From Chlorophyllum brunneum (taxonomy: Eukaryota > Basidiomycota > Agaricomycetes > Agaricales > Agaricaceae): a stretch of 64,000 nucleotides of DNA. Both the position numbers and the translations under genes were made by a program. Each line of letters opens with the position of its first letter. Positions within the stretch are counted from its first letter, which is position 1. The notes under the pieces were generated by a model. It had not been told where the DNA came from, searched no databases, and saw nothing but the letters and a program-made list of their open reading frames with translations. Of the stretch, positions 35,450 to 46,650 are shown in pieces. The DNA is taken from NCBI GenBank assembly GCA_963576785.1, contig OY756140.1:124001-188000 (forward strand). The letters run 5' to 3'.

Positions 35450-37697
35450 ATGCGCGTCGCTAGTCTTTTCCTATCCACTGCATACGTGTCTAGTGTTGTG
35501 GCCTGGAACACATTTGTCGTTCCGCATTCGCCTGGCCAAGATGATACACCAGCGCTGATGGCAGCGTTACCCGACCTAGCAGCAAATACAAGCATTGTAT
35601 TCAAGAAGGGGATCACCTACAACATTTTCAGCCCTATCGTATTTCCTGTGTTGAACAATGTGGAGGTAGCAATTGAAGGGAACCTAACCTACCCAACGGA
35701 TATTCCAACCATACAAGGTGCGCGCCACGTATACCAAGCTCGTTTTCCAAGCTAACACACGACATAGCCATCATAGCTTCCGGTGTACGTGCAAGACCTA
35801 GATTCGTTCGGATATCTTTACTTACAGCGGTTTATTAGGCCGGATCAGGCTATTGGTTGGTCTATTCCCTACTTGCTTTTCTTTGTCTACTCACGATTGG
35901 TCTGTAGGATTTCCTTCAGCGGAGGAAATAATGTCACCTTGCGTGGTTCAACAGACCCCCAGTGGGGTTGGATCGATGGACATGGGCAAGCCGTTCGTAC
36001 TTTTCCCATATTCTTACTCTTCGGTGCTAAATCTTATCAGTGGTGGGATGCTCAAATACTCGACAACCGCCCACACGGTATTGCTTTCAGTAAAATAACG
36101 GATGGTGTTATCCGGGATATCAAAATCTGGAAGGTAAAAGCGTGCCAGCATACCCTTCTGATTGAGACTGATGATGGATATTGTAGCCTATTGCACACAA
36201 CATCGCGACGAGTCACTCTGTGAACCTCCATGCATTCAACAATCGCATTCACGCACTCTCAGATGGCGATGTGAGTTATTATCTATTATTGAACATCAGA
36301 GCAGCTGACAGTACTTCAGTCCTTCCCTTTCAACACGTGCGTCTTTTCTTCTGGAGTTTGGTGCAACTCATAATTTAAACGCAAATAATGATAGAGACGG
36401 TCAGTGCTCTGCCTTGTAATTCTGCATGTCAATCTAACGACCTGTAGGGTTCTCCGCTGGCGGTACAAATATGCTCTTTGAAAAAAATTTCATTCAAAAC
36501 GGTGACGACTGTCTCACCGTTGGTAATGGCGCCAAAAATATTGTATTCAGGCAAGTGAAATAAGTTCCCGGTCGAGGTTTGGCTATAACTACAATTCAGG
36601 GACACTTATTGTGAAGGCGGTCATGGACTCTCCATCGGTTCATTGGGCTCGGGTGGTCAGGTTGCTGATGTCCAGAACGTTCTGTGAGTGATCAATAATG
36701 ATATCTCGGCGCTGGCGCTGACCGGCGACCTCGGATATAGGATCGAAAATAATGTGATGGTGTGTGGTTCTACGTTCCTTGATGGATATGGGATTAATTG
36801 GAACTATCAGGTCAGGTCTCTGTATGCCGCGCGCTTCAAGAGTTGGACTGGGGGGAATGGCTTGGCACGCAAGTACGTCCTAGCATTCATAAAAACATGC
36901 CCACTCCTCACCACTTTTTCAGTATCACCTGGAGGAATATCGTGTTCCATGAAGTAATGATGCCAGTAAGTGCACACCCTGTTACTTGAATTTATCTCAG
37001 TTCGACGTACGCAATCTCAGATTTACATTACACAAAAGTACGTCCGCTATCACCGTCGATAGAACGTTTGCTTACGGTTCGCAGCTACTGGGATCAAGAA
37101 GTAGGTCTTATGACTGATAAAACGAACCACCAACTCATAATCACCGCAGAAAGGTCCAAGGCCTAACACGACCACCCCGAATAACACCCACATTGCAGAC
37201 TTCCGGTTTGAAAATTTCGTTGGAGACATAAGAGAGTAAGGATTTATGATGAACGCCCAGTGTGTCTCGCTGATTCAGTATCTATTAGCACCTCCTTCGT
37301 TGAAGGCTCCTGCGTTACTGACCCTTGCTGGTGAATTCCTTGATAAGATGGTCCCCTGATGTGCTTGTTAAATCCACCCAGGTACTTCGTCGCGAACGCA
37401 ACAGGAAAAGAAGTCGCAATCTTTGATCTCTATCCGAACACCGGTATGTGCCTATGCTATCTATAGCCAGGACCCTGTCCCTCATCTGGAATGCCCCAGC
37501 GACGAACATCCACACAGAGAATATTTTTGCGAAGACTGACACTGGTGCCCCCGTCGACGTCATGTGTGACCCCACCACGGTGAGTCTATCTTAACTCGGA
37601 TCGATAACCCCCATCTTAATGGATCTGTCAGGTTGACAATGATGTCGGGTTCAAATGCTGGGATGGCCACTTTGTTCGCACCGCAGCAGGTCTATAA
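35450..37697 (+). CDS. GH28 polygalacturonase-type glycoside hydrolase (exo-PG-like), secreted
   Basis: A secreted pectin-degrading enzyme with a right-handed parallel beta-helix. The signal peptide is MRVASLFLSTAYVSSVVA. At least ten exons carry the GH28 landmarks: GNNVTLRGSTDPQWGWIDGH, RPHGIAFSKITDGVI, then SFPFNT + D + GFSAGGTNM (catalytic NTDG), QNGDDCLTVGNGAKNI (catalytic DD), EGGHGLSIGSLGSGG (catalytic His, GHG), and RFKSWTGGNGLA (substrate-binding R-x-K). The last exon gives VDNDVGFKCWDGHFVRTAAG and stops at 37695-37697. The NTDG motif is assembled from a 17-nt exon (36320-36336), a 5-nt exon (36395-36399) and the exon beginning at 36448. GSLGSGGQ and RFKSWTGG are more like exo-acting members than endo-PGs. 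It suggests plant cell-wall use. Confidence 0.88.
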
Positions 37698-38417
37698 ATT
37701 AAACAGAGACAGTCCCCTCGAAGTTTTAAGCGTAAAATTTATATCAACAGTTCGGACCTCAGGCCTCAGTTTTCGGGATCAATACCTTGAAGCCCGGCAC
37801 GGATCGCAGCAATGAAACGGTACAGGTATCAATCTGATGAAAATTTGTCCGGCGACATCTCAGTTGAGAAATTGTGGCAGGGCATGGGAAATGATCGCTG
37901 TTATACCTCAATTGCCACGGGCTGCATGGTTTCGATTCAATCGTCCCAGTTCATTGTCATGATCACTCAGAGTTCCGTCCACTGACTCTGCATGTTGAAG
38001 AGCTTGGTTAGGAGCTTTATGCTATGAAAATACGCTCAATGAAGTGTGGGATACTCGTACACACGTTTGATGAATGCTGCGGTTCCAGAACTTGATGACA
38101 GATGTTCATGAAGCCTTCAAACCCAGCGAGGCTGCGCAGCACCATAACAGCGCCCAACAAACCCAGGTTCCCTCAACTAATCTATTCTCGGTTCGTTTTC
38201 TGATGTAGTCGGCTCTGAACAACTATTCTGTTGCTCTGAACCACATCCTCTGTCTGATGTTCTGACAAAATTGCGCACAGGACGCTTGGGATATTTATTT
38301 TTTGTCTTCTTCACACATGGGCTTCCTTACTGCTATATAGGTGGGGTGTAAAAGGCTCACGAACCTCCAAGCTTCTTGTCTTCAGCTTCGCCCATCTTCG
38401 TTGATACCCTCTTCAAA
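37698..38417. other. intergenic, no supported gene
   Basis: 3' flank of the GH28 gene and promoter of the membrane protein gene. CTATATAGG at about 38333, some 80 bases before the next ATG, looks like a TATA box. Confidence 0.42.
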
Positions 38418-39607
38418 ATGGCGACTAACCCAATCAGGGTCTTCGAACATGCTTATTATATTGGCAACTACATGAGCGGCATACTCTACGGTATTTAGCT
38501 GCGGACGTCCCACTACGATGCAGTGCTGATATCGTCACCATCAGGGCTCGAACTCGTTCTGTATTCAATGATACTCCGGAAGCTCAGAAAGCACAAGACG
38601 GGCAGTACACGGACCCGACGGTTCTTCGCTGCTTATAGCACGATAACCCTGATCCTCCTGACCATTGATATCTCCTGCAATGCCGTCTGGGGAGAACTCA
38701 TGTGGATTGAGGGGAGGGAGCTACCTGGGGAAGTGCCCCAGTTCTTTGCTACTCAGGTCTCTGCTTGGTATCAGACATTGGGCTCAACATCCGTTGTTGC
38801 GTTGATATTCATGGGTGATGCATTACTAGTACGTTGTCTTCAGCCAAATCATGGTGCAGATGTTGATGTTACACTGGACAGCTCTATCGTCTCTTCATAA
38901 TTTGGGGTTCCAACTGGTTAATTATGGTCATTCCTATCTTAGCCTACCTAGCGGCATTTGGTGAGTTTGATTCGCAACAGACTGTTGTCGCCGTATTCAG
39001 ATCTGATGGATTTTAATGTCATTATAGCGTTAGCAATCATTCAGCTTGTTGTTGCTGGAAAACCCGGAGGAAACTTCTTTGGTGGGAAGAGCATTAACTT
39101 TGGCACTCCATATTATGCGATCACCATCGGACTCAACGTCGTCGTTACGATCTTGATCTACGCTCGCCTGCTCCGCCTGATCAAAGCACTAAACGGCGCG
39201 TCGAACCAGAACAAAATATCGAGATTCTACACCAGCCCTACTGCAGTCTTCGTTGAATCCGCGGCGTTGTATAGTATAGTTGGTTTTATGTTCCTGGTGC
39301 CCTACGGCTTAGGAAGTCAAACATCCATCTCGTTTGGTCAAGTGTGGGCCAAATTAACCGTGAGTGGAAACCAACCTCCATCAAAGCATCCGAAATTCAT
39401 CACGCTCCTTGACAGTGTATATGTCCTCAGTTGATAATTCTCAGGATGGCGTCTGGACACGCCTGGGACAGGGGGCGAGTAACAGAGGCGGAGAGCACAA
39501 TGAATACAACAACAAATCTCTACCCAAGCAACACGGTTGTTGATATTGAAGTGGCAGAGCATGATAGCAGTAGCAGGAAGAGTAGCAACTTGAGCCACGC
39601 CACTTGA
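38418..39607 (+). CDS. multi-pass (about 7 TM) membrane protein, basidiomycete-type, unknown function
   Basis: ATG 38418 (MATNPIRVFEHAYYIGNYMS), then a 60-nt-scale intron and further exons. Hydrophobic segments are seen at GIELVLYSMIL, AAYSTITLILLTIDISC, LGSTSVVALIFMGDALL, WLIMVIPILAYLAAFALAI, YAITIGLNVVVTILIYA and VESAALYSIVGFMFLVPYG, giving six to seven passes. The tail is hydrophilic, Ser/Thr/Asn-rich, ending SRKSSNLSHAT with stop at 39605-39607. The layout resembles a large family of uncharacterised seven-helix proteins common in Agaricomycetes; some authors compare them to receptors, but no G-protein or ligand motif is visible here. Confidence 0.74.
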
Positions 39608-40282
39608 AATGCAGTACAACCAGTACAGATATTACCGATGTATGTTAATGACTCGTGAGAATGACATGTATGTACGACCGCGCTTTCAAAGAAAAGTTGG
39701 AACATTCGGCAGTGAGCGAAAAATGATGTCACAAGTCAATTCCATGCCAGCGCTTTTTGATCCGTTGTGGGCGGTTCGTAAAACATTTGAGATCGTCAAG
39801 TCGGAAAATTAGTTGCAACTACCAACTCTTGGATAAATATCCCTGAACGTGGAGTGAAGCCCACTGAAGGTGGACCAGACACTGCACAACAATTCACGTC
39901 GTCTAAATCTGGTCGATACCAGGAACCTGGTGTACGTGGGGACGACATGCAACCAAAGATCCGGTGCTGGATCACAGTCGACATCACATAAGTGGTTCCA
40001 AGAAAGGAACTTCGTCAACAGGGTAGAATGAAGCATTGATCTACCCACCCAAGTGCGCCAGACGGCGTTTTTGCAACGAAACAGTTGTGAGGAGGCGATG
40101 AAGAGGTGTACTTATCGAGATTTACTCCTTAATGCTTGATACTAAATGACTCGGAGATGCTCATATGTTTAATATAGTCCGAAGTGAGTGTATATAAGCC
40201 CTGGGTACGGACTCCTAGTACAACAAGCTTTCTGAATAACTTAATCGATACTCGCCTCTCACACCAGCACCAAGAGATTACA
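39608..40282. other. intergenic, no supported gene
   Basis: Promoter-side sequence of the next secreted gene, with GTGTATATAAGC at about 40187-40198, some 85-95 bases before its ATG. No other feature is seen. Confidence 0.42.
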
Positions 40283-40678
40283 ATGACTACATTCAGGATT
40301 ATCTCTCTCTTCTCGTTGTCATTACTCTACCTCACTTCCGTCTTGGTGTTTGCCTTGCCGGTGATTCTTCCCTCTACTAATTACATTTCTATTGGTACGA
40401 GATATTCTACCTCCTTTCCAGCGATAAACTCACGTCTCGATACAAAAGATAACATATCTACATCACCTCCACCGGTCCTAGTGGCCACTACAACACTGCC
40501 TGGGGATGGTGGCGTCGCCGCACCGTCAGAGGTCTCAGCAGCAGCCACAGCTTCTCCAAGCAATTGTATACGTTGTCAAACGGCCTTTCTGAGGGTGGCA
40601 GATGACGAAGAGGATGACGAAGACCTCAAGATCCTTCGACGCTCCTGTGTGCTTTGCAAGCCCCCGACAAACTCCTAA
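40283..40678 (+). CDS. small secreted protein, FLRxADDE family, four Cys, 131 aa
   Basis: I start at the ATG 40283 since it opens the signal peptide (MTTFRIISLFSLSLLYLTS, ending VFALP); an in-frame ATG 33 codons upstream would hide it. Residues 25-95 are Ser/Thr/Pro/Ala-rich and disordered. The C-terminal 40 residues are the conserved module: NCIRCQTAFLRVADDEEDDE followed by KILRRSCVLCKPP. Two CxxC pairs flank an acidic stretch and a dibasic RR, which suggests two disulfides and possible Kex2 processing. The gene at 42212 has the same module on a different N-terminal part, so the two are paralogues. Function unknown. Confidence 0.7.
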   Translation: MTTFRIISLFSLSLLYLTSVLVFALPVILPSTNYISIGTRYSTSFPAINSRLDTKDNISTSPPPVLVATTTLPGDGGVAAPSEVSAAATASPSNCIRCQTAFLRVADDEEDDEDLKILRRSCVLCKPPTNS

Positions 40679-42211
40679 TTTCCGCGCACATAGCGCATCA
40701 CAGTCGGCATTGTTATGGTACCTCGTTCCCATTTTTTATTGAACGCTACCCTAGCCGGACATGGTTTGCGACCCCAGTTAATTTATTTACCCACAATCTC
40801 CATTCCTTACTTATCTATGTATCAATGTAAACTGATAATTCACCCGCGGTCTATGCAGGGTATTCGTGTCGATAGATGTAATGTAGCTTTTAGTAGTTTT
40901 AGATGTCCATTGCTGCATCAAATGAAGTAGCTAATTATTTAGACTTTTGGTTACACATAACAACAATACATTCCGTTCCCTACCATTTGGAGTTGATTAC
41001 TACTAGCCGCGCTTCGCGATACTTGGGCTCGAAACTTAAACTTTTGTGAAAATTATGCAAAAATAGCATAACTTGTGACATCACATTCGACCCTGACACG
41101 GTTACGGTTTTGATGGCTGAGTGGGACCTTGATGTTTGTTCAACATTCCTGCTTCATCTTTCAAAGCTTCATCATCGCCTCCCGCCACGGTCTGTCCTCA
41201 TCTCATTCGGCGTAAAGGGACTAGTATCCAAGTCTGGTGAAAACCTGAAACTAATCTATGATTCGTGACACTGGAGCCCGCCGCAAATACTTCTAGGAGC
41301 GACATCGAAACGTTGATCATGGGAACGTTGCTCTAATGGACTGCGATCCATGCACTACATCTACTGTTCTCGCTCTCGGCATAGAAACAGCGCTAAGACG
41401 GAATCGAGTTCAATACACCTCAAACGCGGTCGGTGCATTCCGCTCACACACGAAATTGATTAACAAGGCCACACGTCACCGTGCGTCAGGTTTCAAGCTG
41501 TACTCGTCGACCACAACGTCTAATTGGCAAGACGGGGACACGACACCTTCACAGTACCTATTCGTTCGTGCCTTAGAGTTCTTGAACATCCTCGACAAGT
41601 CCTTCCGAAACGTATCTGGAACCTAGAGCAGTGCAATCATCGCCACACGTCGCTATCCGTCGGTCCCGGATGATGGAAGATGATTCCGCGGGTCTCTAGT
41701 ATTATACATCGAATGGAGGTGGTAAACAACTTGGGCGCAGGCAGTGCACAGTACAAGGCTACGCAATATAACCGGCACAACCAAAGGCGGGAATCTCGCA
41801 TATGAGCGCCGAAAGCGGTAAATTGTACCCATCTATTCATAACACCTTGACCCGAATATATCTTTCGCAGCAGCAAGCTGTTACTCATGAATACTAGAAC
41901 TTCATCTACTCTTTTCAACATGGATCTTCCATACCACAAGTAAATCGAAATGGATTCAACTAGTGTTATAATCACCCGAACGACCAACTGGTTTTTGAAC
42001 AGCGTTTCAGCCGCAACTACCTCAAATACCAACTTGGAGTCAGAATGATTCTTATGCATCGTTCCTAATGCTGTGAAGGAATGGAAATATGACTTGACTA
42101 GGTATTCGCTTTTCTTTCGAATATAAAAGCATCCTCTGTGGAATCATCACCATTTACCAGTCTTCCCGATTTCACCAACTCGAATCACAGTACCCCATTC
42201 TAAACACACCA
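40679..42211. other. intergenic with weak ORFs
   Basis: About 1.5 kb between two related secreted genes. Frames at 41336-41626 (plus) and 41637-42059 (minus) have no domain, signal peptide or paralogue and are not called. A clear TATA box lies near the right end. Confidence 0.35.
42120..42129 (+). promoter_or_regulatory. TATA box of the 42212 secreted gene
   Basis: AATATAAAAGC, about 85 bases before the ATG at 42212, in the position seen for the other secreted genes in the window. Confidence 0.5.
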
Positions 42212-42512
42212 ATGAAGTTCAACACAATCTTCACTCTCATCGCTCTATCCACTCTCACAAATACATCTCCCTTACCATCCCCCCCTCTCACTATCAAAGG
42301 TACACACACACCCCCTCCAACCAAAAAATCCACTAAATGTTGAAGATTTAGTAATCACCACTTCGACTCATAGCGCACTATGGGCATTTCCAACAGGAGG
42401 AATAACATCTTGCAACGTTCACTGCGATCCACTTTTCCTTCGCGCAGCAGATGACGAAGACCCAGAAAACGCTATCATCTATCGTAGAGCATGCGCTCGT
42501 GCTTGCTCTTAA
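42212..42512 (+). CDS. small secreted protein, FLRxADDE family, 82 aa, one intron
   Basis: Exon 1 (42212-42299) encodes a signal peptide, MKFNTIFTLIALSTLTNTS, and PLPSPPLTIK. A 52-nt intron (42300-42351, GTACAC...TTTAG) is followed by exon 2 (42352-42512). Exon 2 encodes VITTSTHSALWAFPTGG, then CNVHCDPLFLRAADDEDPE and IIYRRACARACS. The module C-x3-C ... FLRAADDE ... RRAC-x3-C matches that of the 40283 gene, with CxxC widened to CxxxC at both ends. It is about 50 residues shorter because the disordered linker is missing. The longest open frame does not cover this gene because of the intron. Function unknown. Confidence 0.68.
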
Positions 42513-43112
42513 TCATTGAACTCACTCTCTCCCCTATCCGTTTCTGATTATACTATAATGGACGATTCAACGCCCCCACTCCAAATGACATACCACTGGA
42601 CACTACATTTTGTATCTTGCATCATAATATTTCCACCTATAATAATCCCCCTCATTGATATCTCCTTGATACCCAATTAACATCCCTATAGTTTAGTTTT
42701 TCCCATAACTTCATTTATATACCCAGTTATCACTTTATTAATCTATATCATAGCTTATATTCTTAATGCTTAATTTTGTACAACACACCCTCTGATAAGA
42801 AGCGACAACATAAGTCGAAGAAGGCAAAGAAGATGCATCGGTCACTTAACGAGTCCTAGAAGAACCAAGGCTGTTGAGGATGACGAGGAAATATGAATAT
42901 GTCCTTACCACTTTGGGATCGATCTCCAGCTAGGCCCTACGTTCGTTCAGGTGGGACGTTCTGCTTCCTGACCTTATATTTATGATTCCCACTCTCTTCC
43001 CCAGTGAGTAACCGACATCGACTATCTATCAATAATCTGGGCCTCTGTATAACACTACAGAACGGTGAAAATCGACTACTGAAATTCGATGATCTGGATG
43101 ACGAAGTATTCG
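42513..43112. other. intergenic with copy A of a 100-bp repeat
   Basis: AT-rich 3' flank of the secreted gene. It includes 42763-42857, a copy of the repeat also found at 45342-45446, and at 43061-43090 the string GGTGAAAATCGACTACTGAA, which recurs at 45124-45143. No gene is supported. Confidence 0.45.
42763..42857 (+). repeat. dispersed repeat, copy A
   Basis: TAATGCTTAATTTTGTACAA, CACACCCTCTGATAAGAAGC, GACAACATAAGTCGAAGAAG and a following part ending TCACTTAACGAG match the copy at 45342-45446 with few differences. The two copies bracket the single-pass membrane protein gene and its rearranged tail. Confidence 0.7.
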
Positions 43113-44655
43113 TTAGCCACTGTGATATGAAGGGGGCCCCGTTAAATAAGACGCAACGCTGTCCACCATAGATACTAGCAGGTGACGGTGAGTTGGATTG
43201 AACGGTATGCTCAAGCCGGTGATATGCCTGATCTCCTCCAGCCTAACATGGTCTTCAGTCGATAGCTGTCCAGATTGTCCCAAGTCACTTAGTTGGCAAA
43301 GTTCTGCTTCCAGTTGAGTAGTCAACTGCTGCAGACGGTCCAAGGCATCTGTCACGCCTCGGGCCTCTTCATTCACTGGGTCCCTGAAGGGATCAGTGTT
43401 TTGCCCTTCATTTCCTTGATCATTACATGAAAGCGAGTTCGGTAGTGCCGTGCGTATGGTTTCTTGTTTGATCGGTAAATTTATCTGCGGAGAAGAATCA
43501 ACGAAAGGCTGGGGCGTAATGGGTGGTCGGAGTGTTTGAGCTGCCTGACCCTCACTGTTTTGGATGAGGGCCTCAAAAGGGTGGGGAACTCCGGAACTCA
43601 GATCGGGGGCGGTTGCCTTTTGGCGATGTTTGTATCTTAGAATGAGGAGGACAACCAGACTTGAGATGACGAAAAAGGCTGCCCCAATGACACCCCCAAT
43701 GATGGCCTTCGACGGTCCGTTGCTCGGGCTGTGCAATGTCAGAACCACGAGTCAGTATTGATATACAATAGCCAACGAACCTGGTAGACCCAGGCTGGGT
43801 AATCACCACGGTGTGCGTGGCTATCGTCCGTGTGGTTGCTGTGGTTATCGTGGTCCCTGTAGTCTGGCCATTTGGAAAAGTAGTGGTTACATCCGTCACA
43901 AAGACACCCGCAGTGGTAAAGGTCGTTTGCACATCGAGAGTAGTAGAGACCTTTCCAACATTGGTGGGATTGGGATTGCCAAGGAGCTGGGACACGGGAT
44001 TAGAACTGTAAGAGTGGGTAATCAACTCAGAGATTGTGCGCAGAGGGAAAAAAAAATTGGCCTACTTCTGTTCGCGGGGGAATATACTTGTCAGAGTAGG
44101 CGGTAAACCAGTATCATGAGGAGAGGAACAAGAAGTGTGGATCACTGGAGGTCCAGCAGTAGACTGGTCATTATCGGGGCAAGATAGGCAGTGAGTCCCA
44201 GTCGTCACCACACGAGATTTGAGGCCCGAACAACTCGGCTGTGTCCGTGAATATAGTCGAGAAAAAATTCTTTCAACATTAGGTGTCGTCTGGAAGACAA
44301 AAGTATGCAACATACTGTTCAGGATCTTCGACTACAATAGTCTCATATCCTATTTCTTGCCCAAGACCATGTGGTTCTGTTACAGTGGTGGAATTTTGAT
44401 CACCCCGGGCATTGGGCTAAGCAAAGTGTAAACCGTTCGGTGATGCACAAGACACTTCATCCGCTCACTATATTGGATGGTTGCAAAACTTCGAGAGGAG
44501 CCATGTTGATACGAAGGACTTTGTAATGAATCAGAAAGCACGAGAAAAGGGAGTGGATGAGGAGCCCCAGGCTCTTGCAGAAGCGGCGTACACTCACCAC
44601 GGTTATATCTGTAGCCCAAGAAGCAATCAAGACGGATGGAGAGCATACATCTCAT
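43113..44655 (-). CDS. single-pass membrane protein, Thr-rich ectodomain, PPxY tail (5' end unresolved)
   Basis: Minus-strand gene of several exons. The likely outside part has cysteines (RTQPSCSGLKSRVVTTGTHC, CLSCPDND) and a Thr-rich, probably O-mannosylated stretch (VQTTFTTAGVFVTDVTTTFP, GTTITTATTRTIATHTVVIT). Then come SPSNGPSKAIIGGVIGAAFF and VISSLVVLLILRY, a clear membrane segment, basic stop-transfer (KHRQK), and a cytosolic tail with a coiled coil (DALDRLQQLTTQLEAELCQL). It ends TGPPSYHSG, a PPxY motif. This is a common basidiomycete layout for cell-surface proteins of unknown role. I see no clean start: 44655 is the first ATG of the last plausible exon, and the signal peptide is not identified. 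Confidence 0.6.
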
Positions 44656-45178
44656 CAGCCAGAATGGTGGAGAACAAAGTGTATACCAAACCAGGACGGT
44701 TCAATCAGTAACAGGTTACATTAAATAGTGCTATTTCACTGATGAAAAACATACCACCGGAACAGGAGGATCAAGCTCCCGGTGAAGAACTCGATGGAGC
44801 GTCCGACAGCTTCTCATAGCATCGCTTCTGTCCGATTATGTCCAGGTCACGGCCTTGTTCTATATTGAGACCCACACTATCGAAAGAGAAACAATTGACC
44901 TCGCGAACTGAGCTCGGTTGCGTGTACTCAAAACTCACTCATTATCCAGTGCTGTTGCCTCTACACTCCGTGAGTCGAAGGCTTCGACTCAGCATGGAGA
45001 GGCTCAGATCACTGGTCTATGGGGTTACTACAGGTATTCATAGCAGGGTTAGAGACCTACTCCGGTCGAACTGTAGTCATGAATATTGATTAAGGAGCTT
45101 AGGCGTTCTAGTAGCACTGCAGGGTGGTGAAAATTGACTACTGAAGTGCTACTCTCTTATATCATCGGTAAGCGTTCT
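44656..45178. other. upstream of the membrane protein gene; possible 5' exons
   Basis: Could contain unresolved 5' exons of the gene to its left (for example KLSDAPSSSSPGA on the minus strand near 44800), and near 45121-45178 a block similar to the 3' end of that gene. No separate gene is supported. Confidence 0.35.
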
Positions 45179-45427
45179 CTAGCTACTGTAATAAGAAGGA
45201 GGTGGCGTCGAGTACGACGTACGGCTGGTCACTGTGGATAAGTGACTGTTCGTTGTACTGTGTGGCATCGTCAAGTCAGTAGTGTCTGGCCGCAGGCTTT
45301 CTTTAGCTGATAGCTCTCCGGATTGCGCCGAGTCATTTACGGTAATGCTTGATTTTGTACAACACACCCTCTGACATAAGAAGCGACAACATAAGGCGAA
45401 GAAGGCAAGGAAAATCTGAAGATACAT
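45179..45427 (-). pseudogene. chimeric ORF: repeat-derived N-terminus joined to a copy of the PPxY membrane-protein tail
   Basis: The C-terminal half (VNDSAQSGELSAKESLRPD ... SYSTPPPSYYSS) aligns with the tail of the 43113 gene (LSDLGQSGQLSTEDHVRLEE ... SYLTGPPSYHSG). Upstream, instead of the Thr-rich ectodomain, the frame runs into the 100-bp repeat (45342-45446), which happens to read MYLQIFLAFFALCCRFLC, a hydrophobic stretch, then QRVCCTKSSI. The result is an open 82-codon frame with a hydrophobic start and a PPSY end. I think it is a truncated paralogue made by rearrangement, possibly a new ORF. Expression is unknown. Confidence 0.5.
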
Positions 45428-45446
45428 CAGTCACTTAACGAGGCCT
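45342..45446 (+). repeat. dispersed repeat, copy B
   Basis: The match to 42763-42857 begins TAATGCTTGATTTTGTACAA and ends TCACTTAACGAGG, with a small insertion. It supplies the first codons of the chimeric minus-strand ORF at 45179-45427. Confidence 0.7.
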
Positions 45447-45861
45447 TACGGAAGCCAAGTAGACCATATTGCATATCAGGATCCACTAAAGCCTCTAGTC
45501 ACATAAAATGTCCACCCGGTATTATCAATTTCTACAAATACAATACTGGCTCGTAGACATATAGGGCACGAAGGACAAAAAGAACGACGCCAGACCCAAT
45601 GAACGCTTCATGTAAACACTCATGAACCCGTCATGTCGATGGAAACAAAAGGTAATCATACCGATAGCCAAGAGGCGGCGAGGGAGTGAAGCCGCGGACA
45701 GAAGGGATAAGCAATATTAGATCATACACAAGTACATGGGTAAGAAGAGATAATAGAGAAACAGTACGAAGAGACAGAAAGTAAACGGGTCACACCAATT
45801 GACATGTATATGGCTGGTGATCAGATATGACACGAATGGGGTGTACAGTAGCTAGAGTCAT
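45428..45861. other. intergenic / 3' flank of histone H3
   Basis: About 0.43 kb, A-rich on the plus strand, including the H3 3' UTR side. No stem-loop or ORF stands out by eye. Confidence 0.4.
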
Positions 45862-46650
<789 letters not shown>

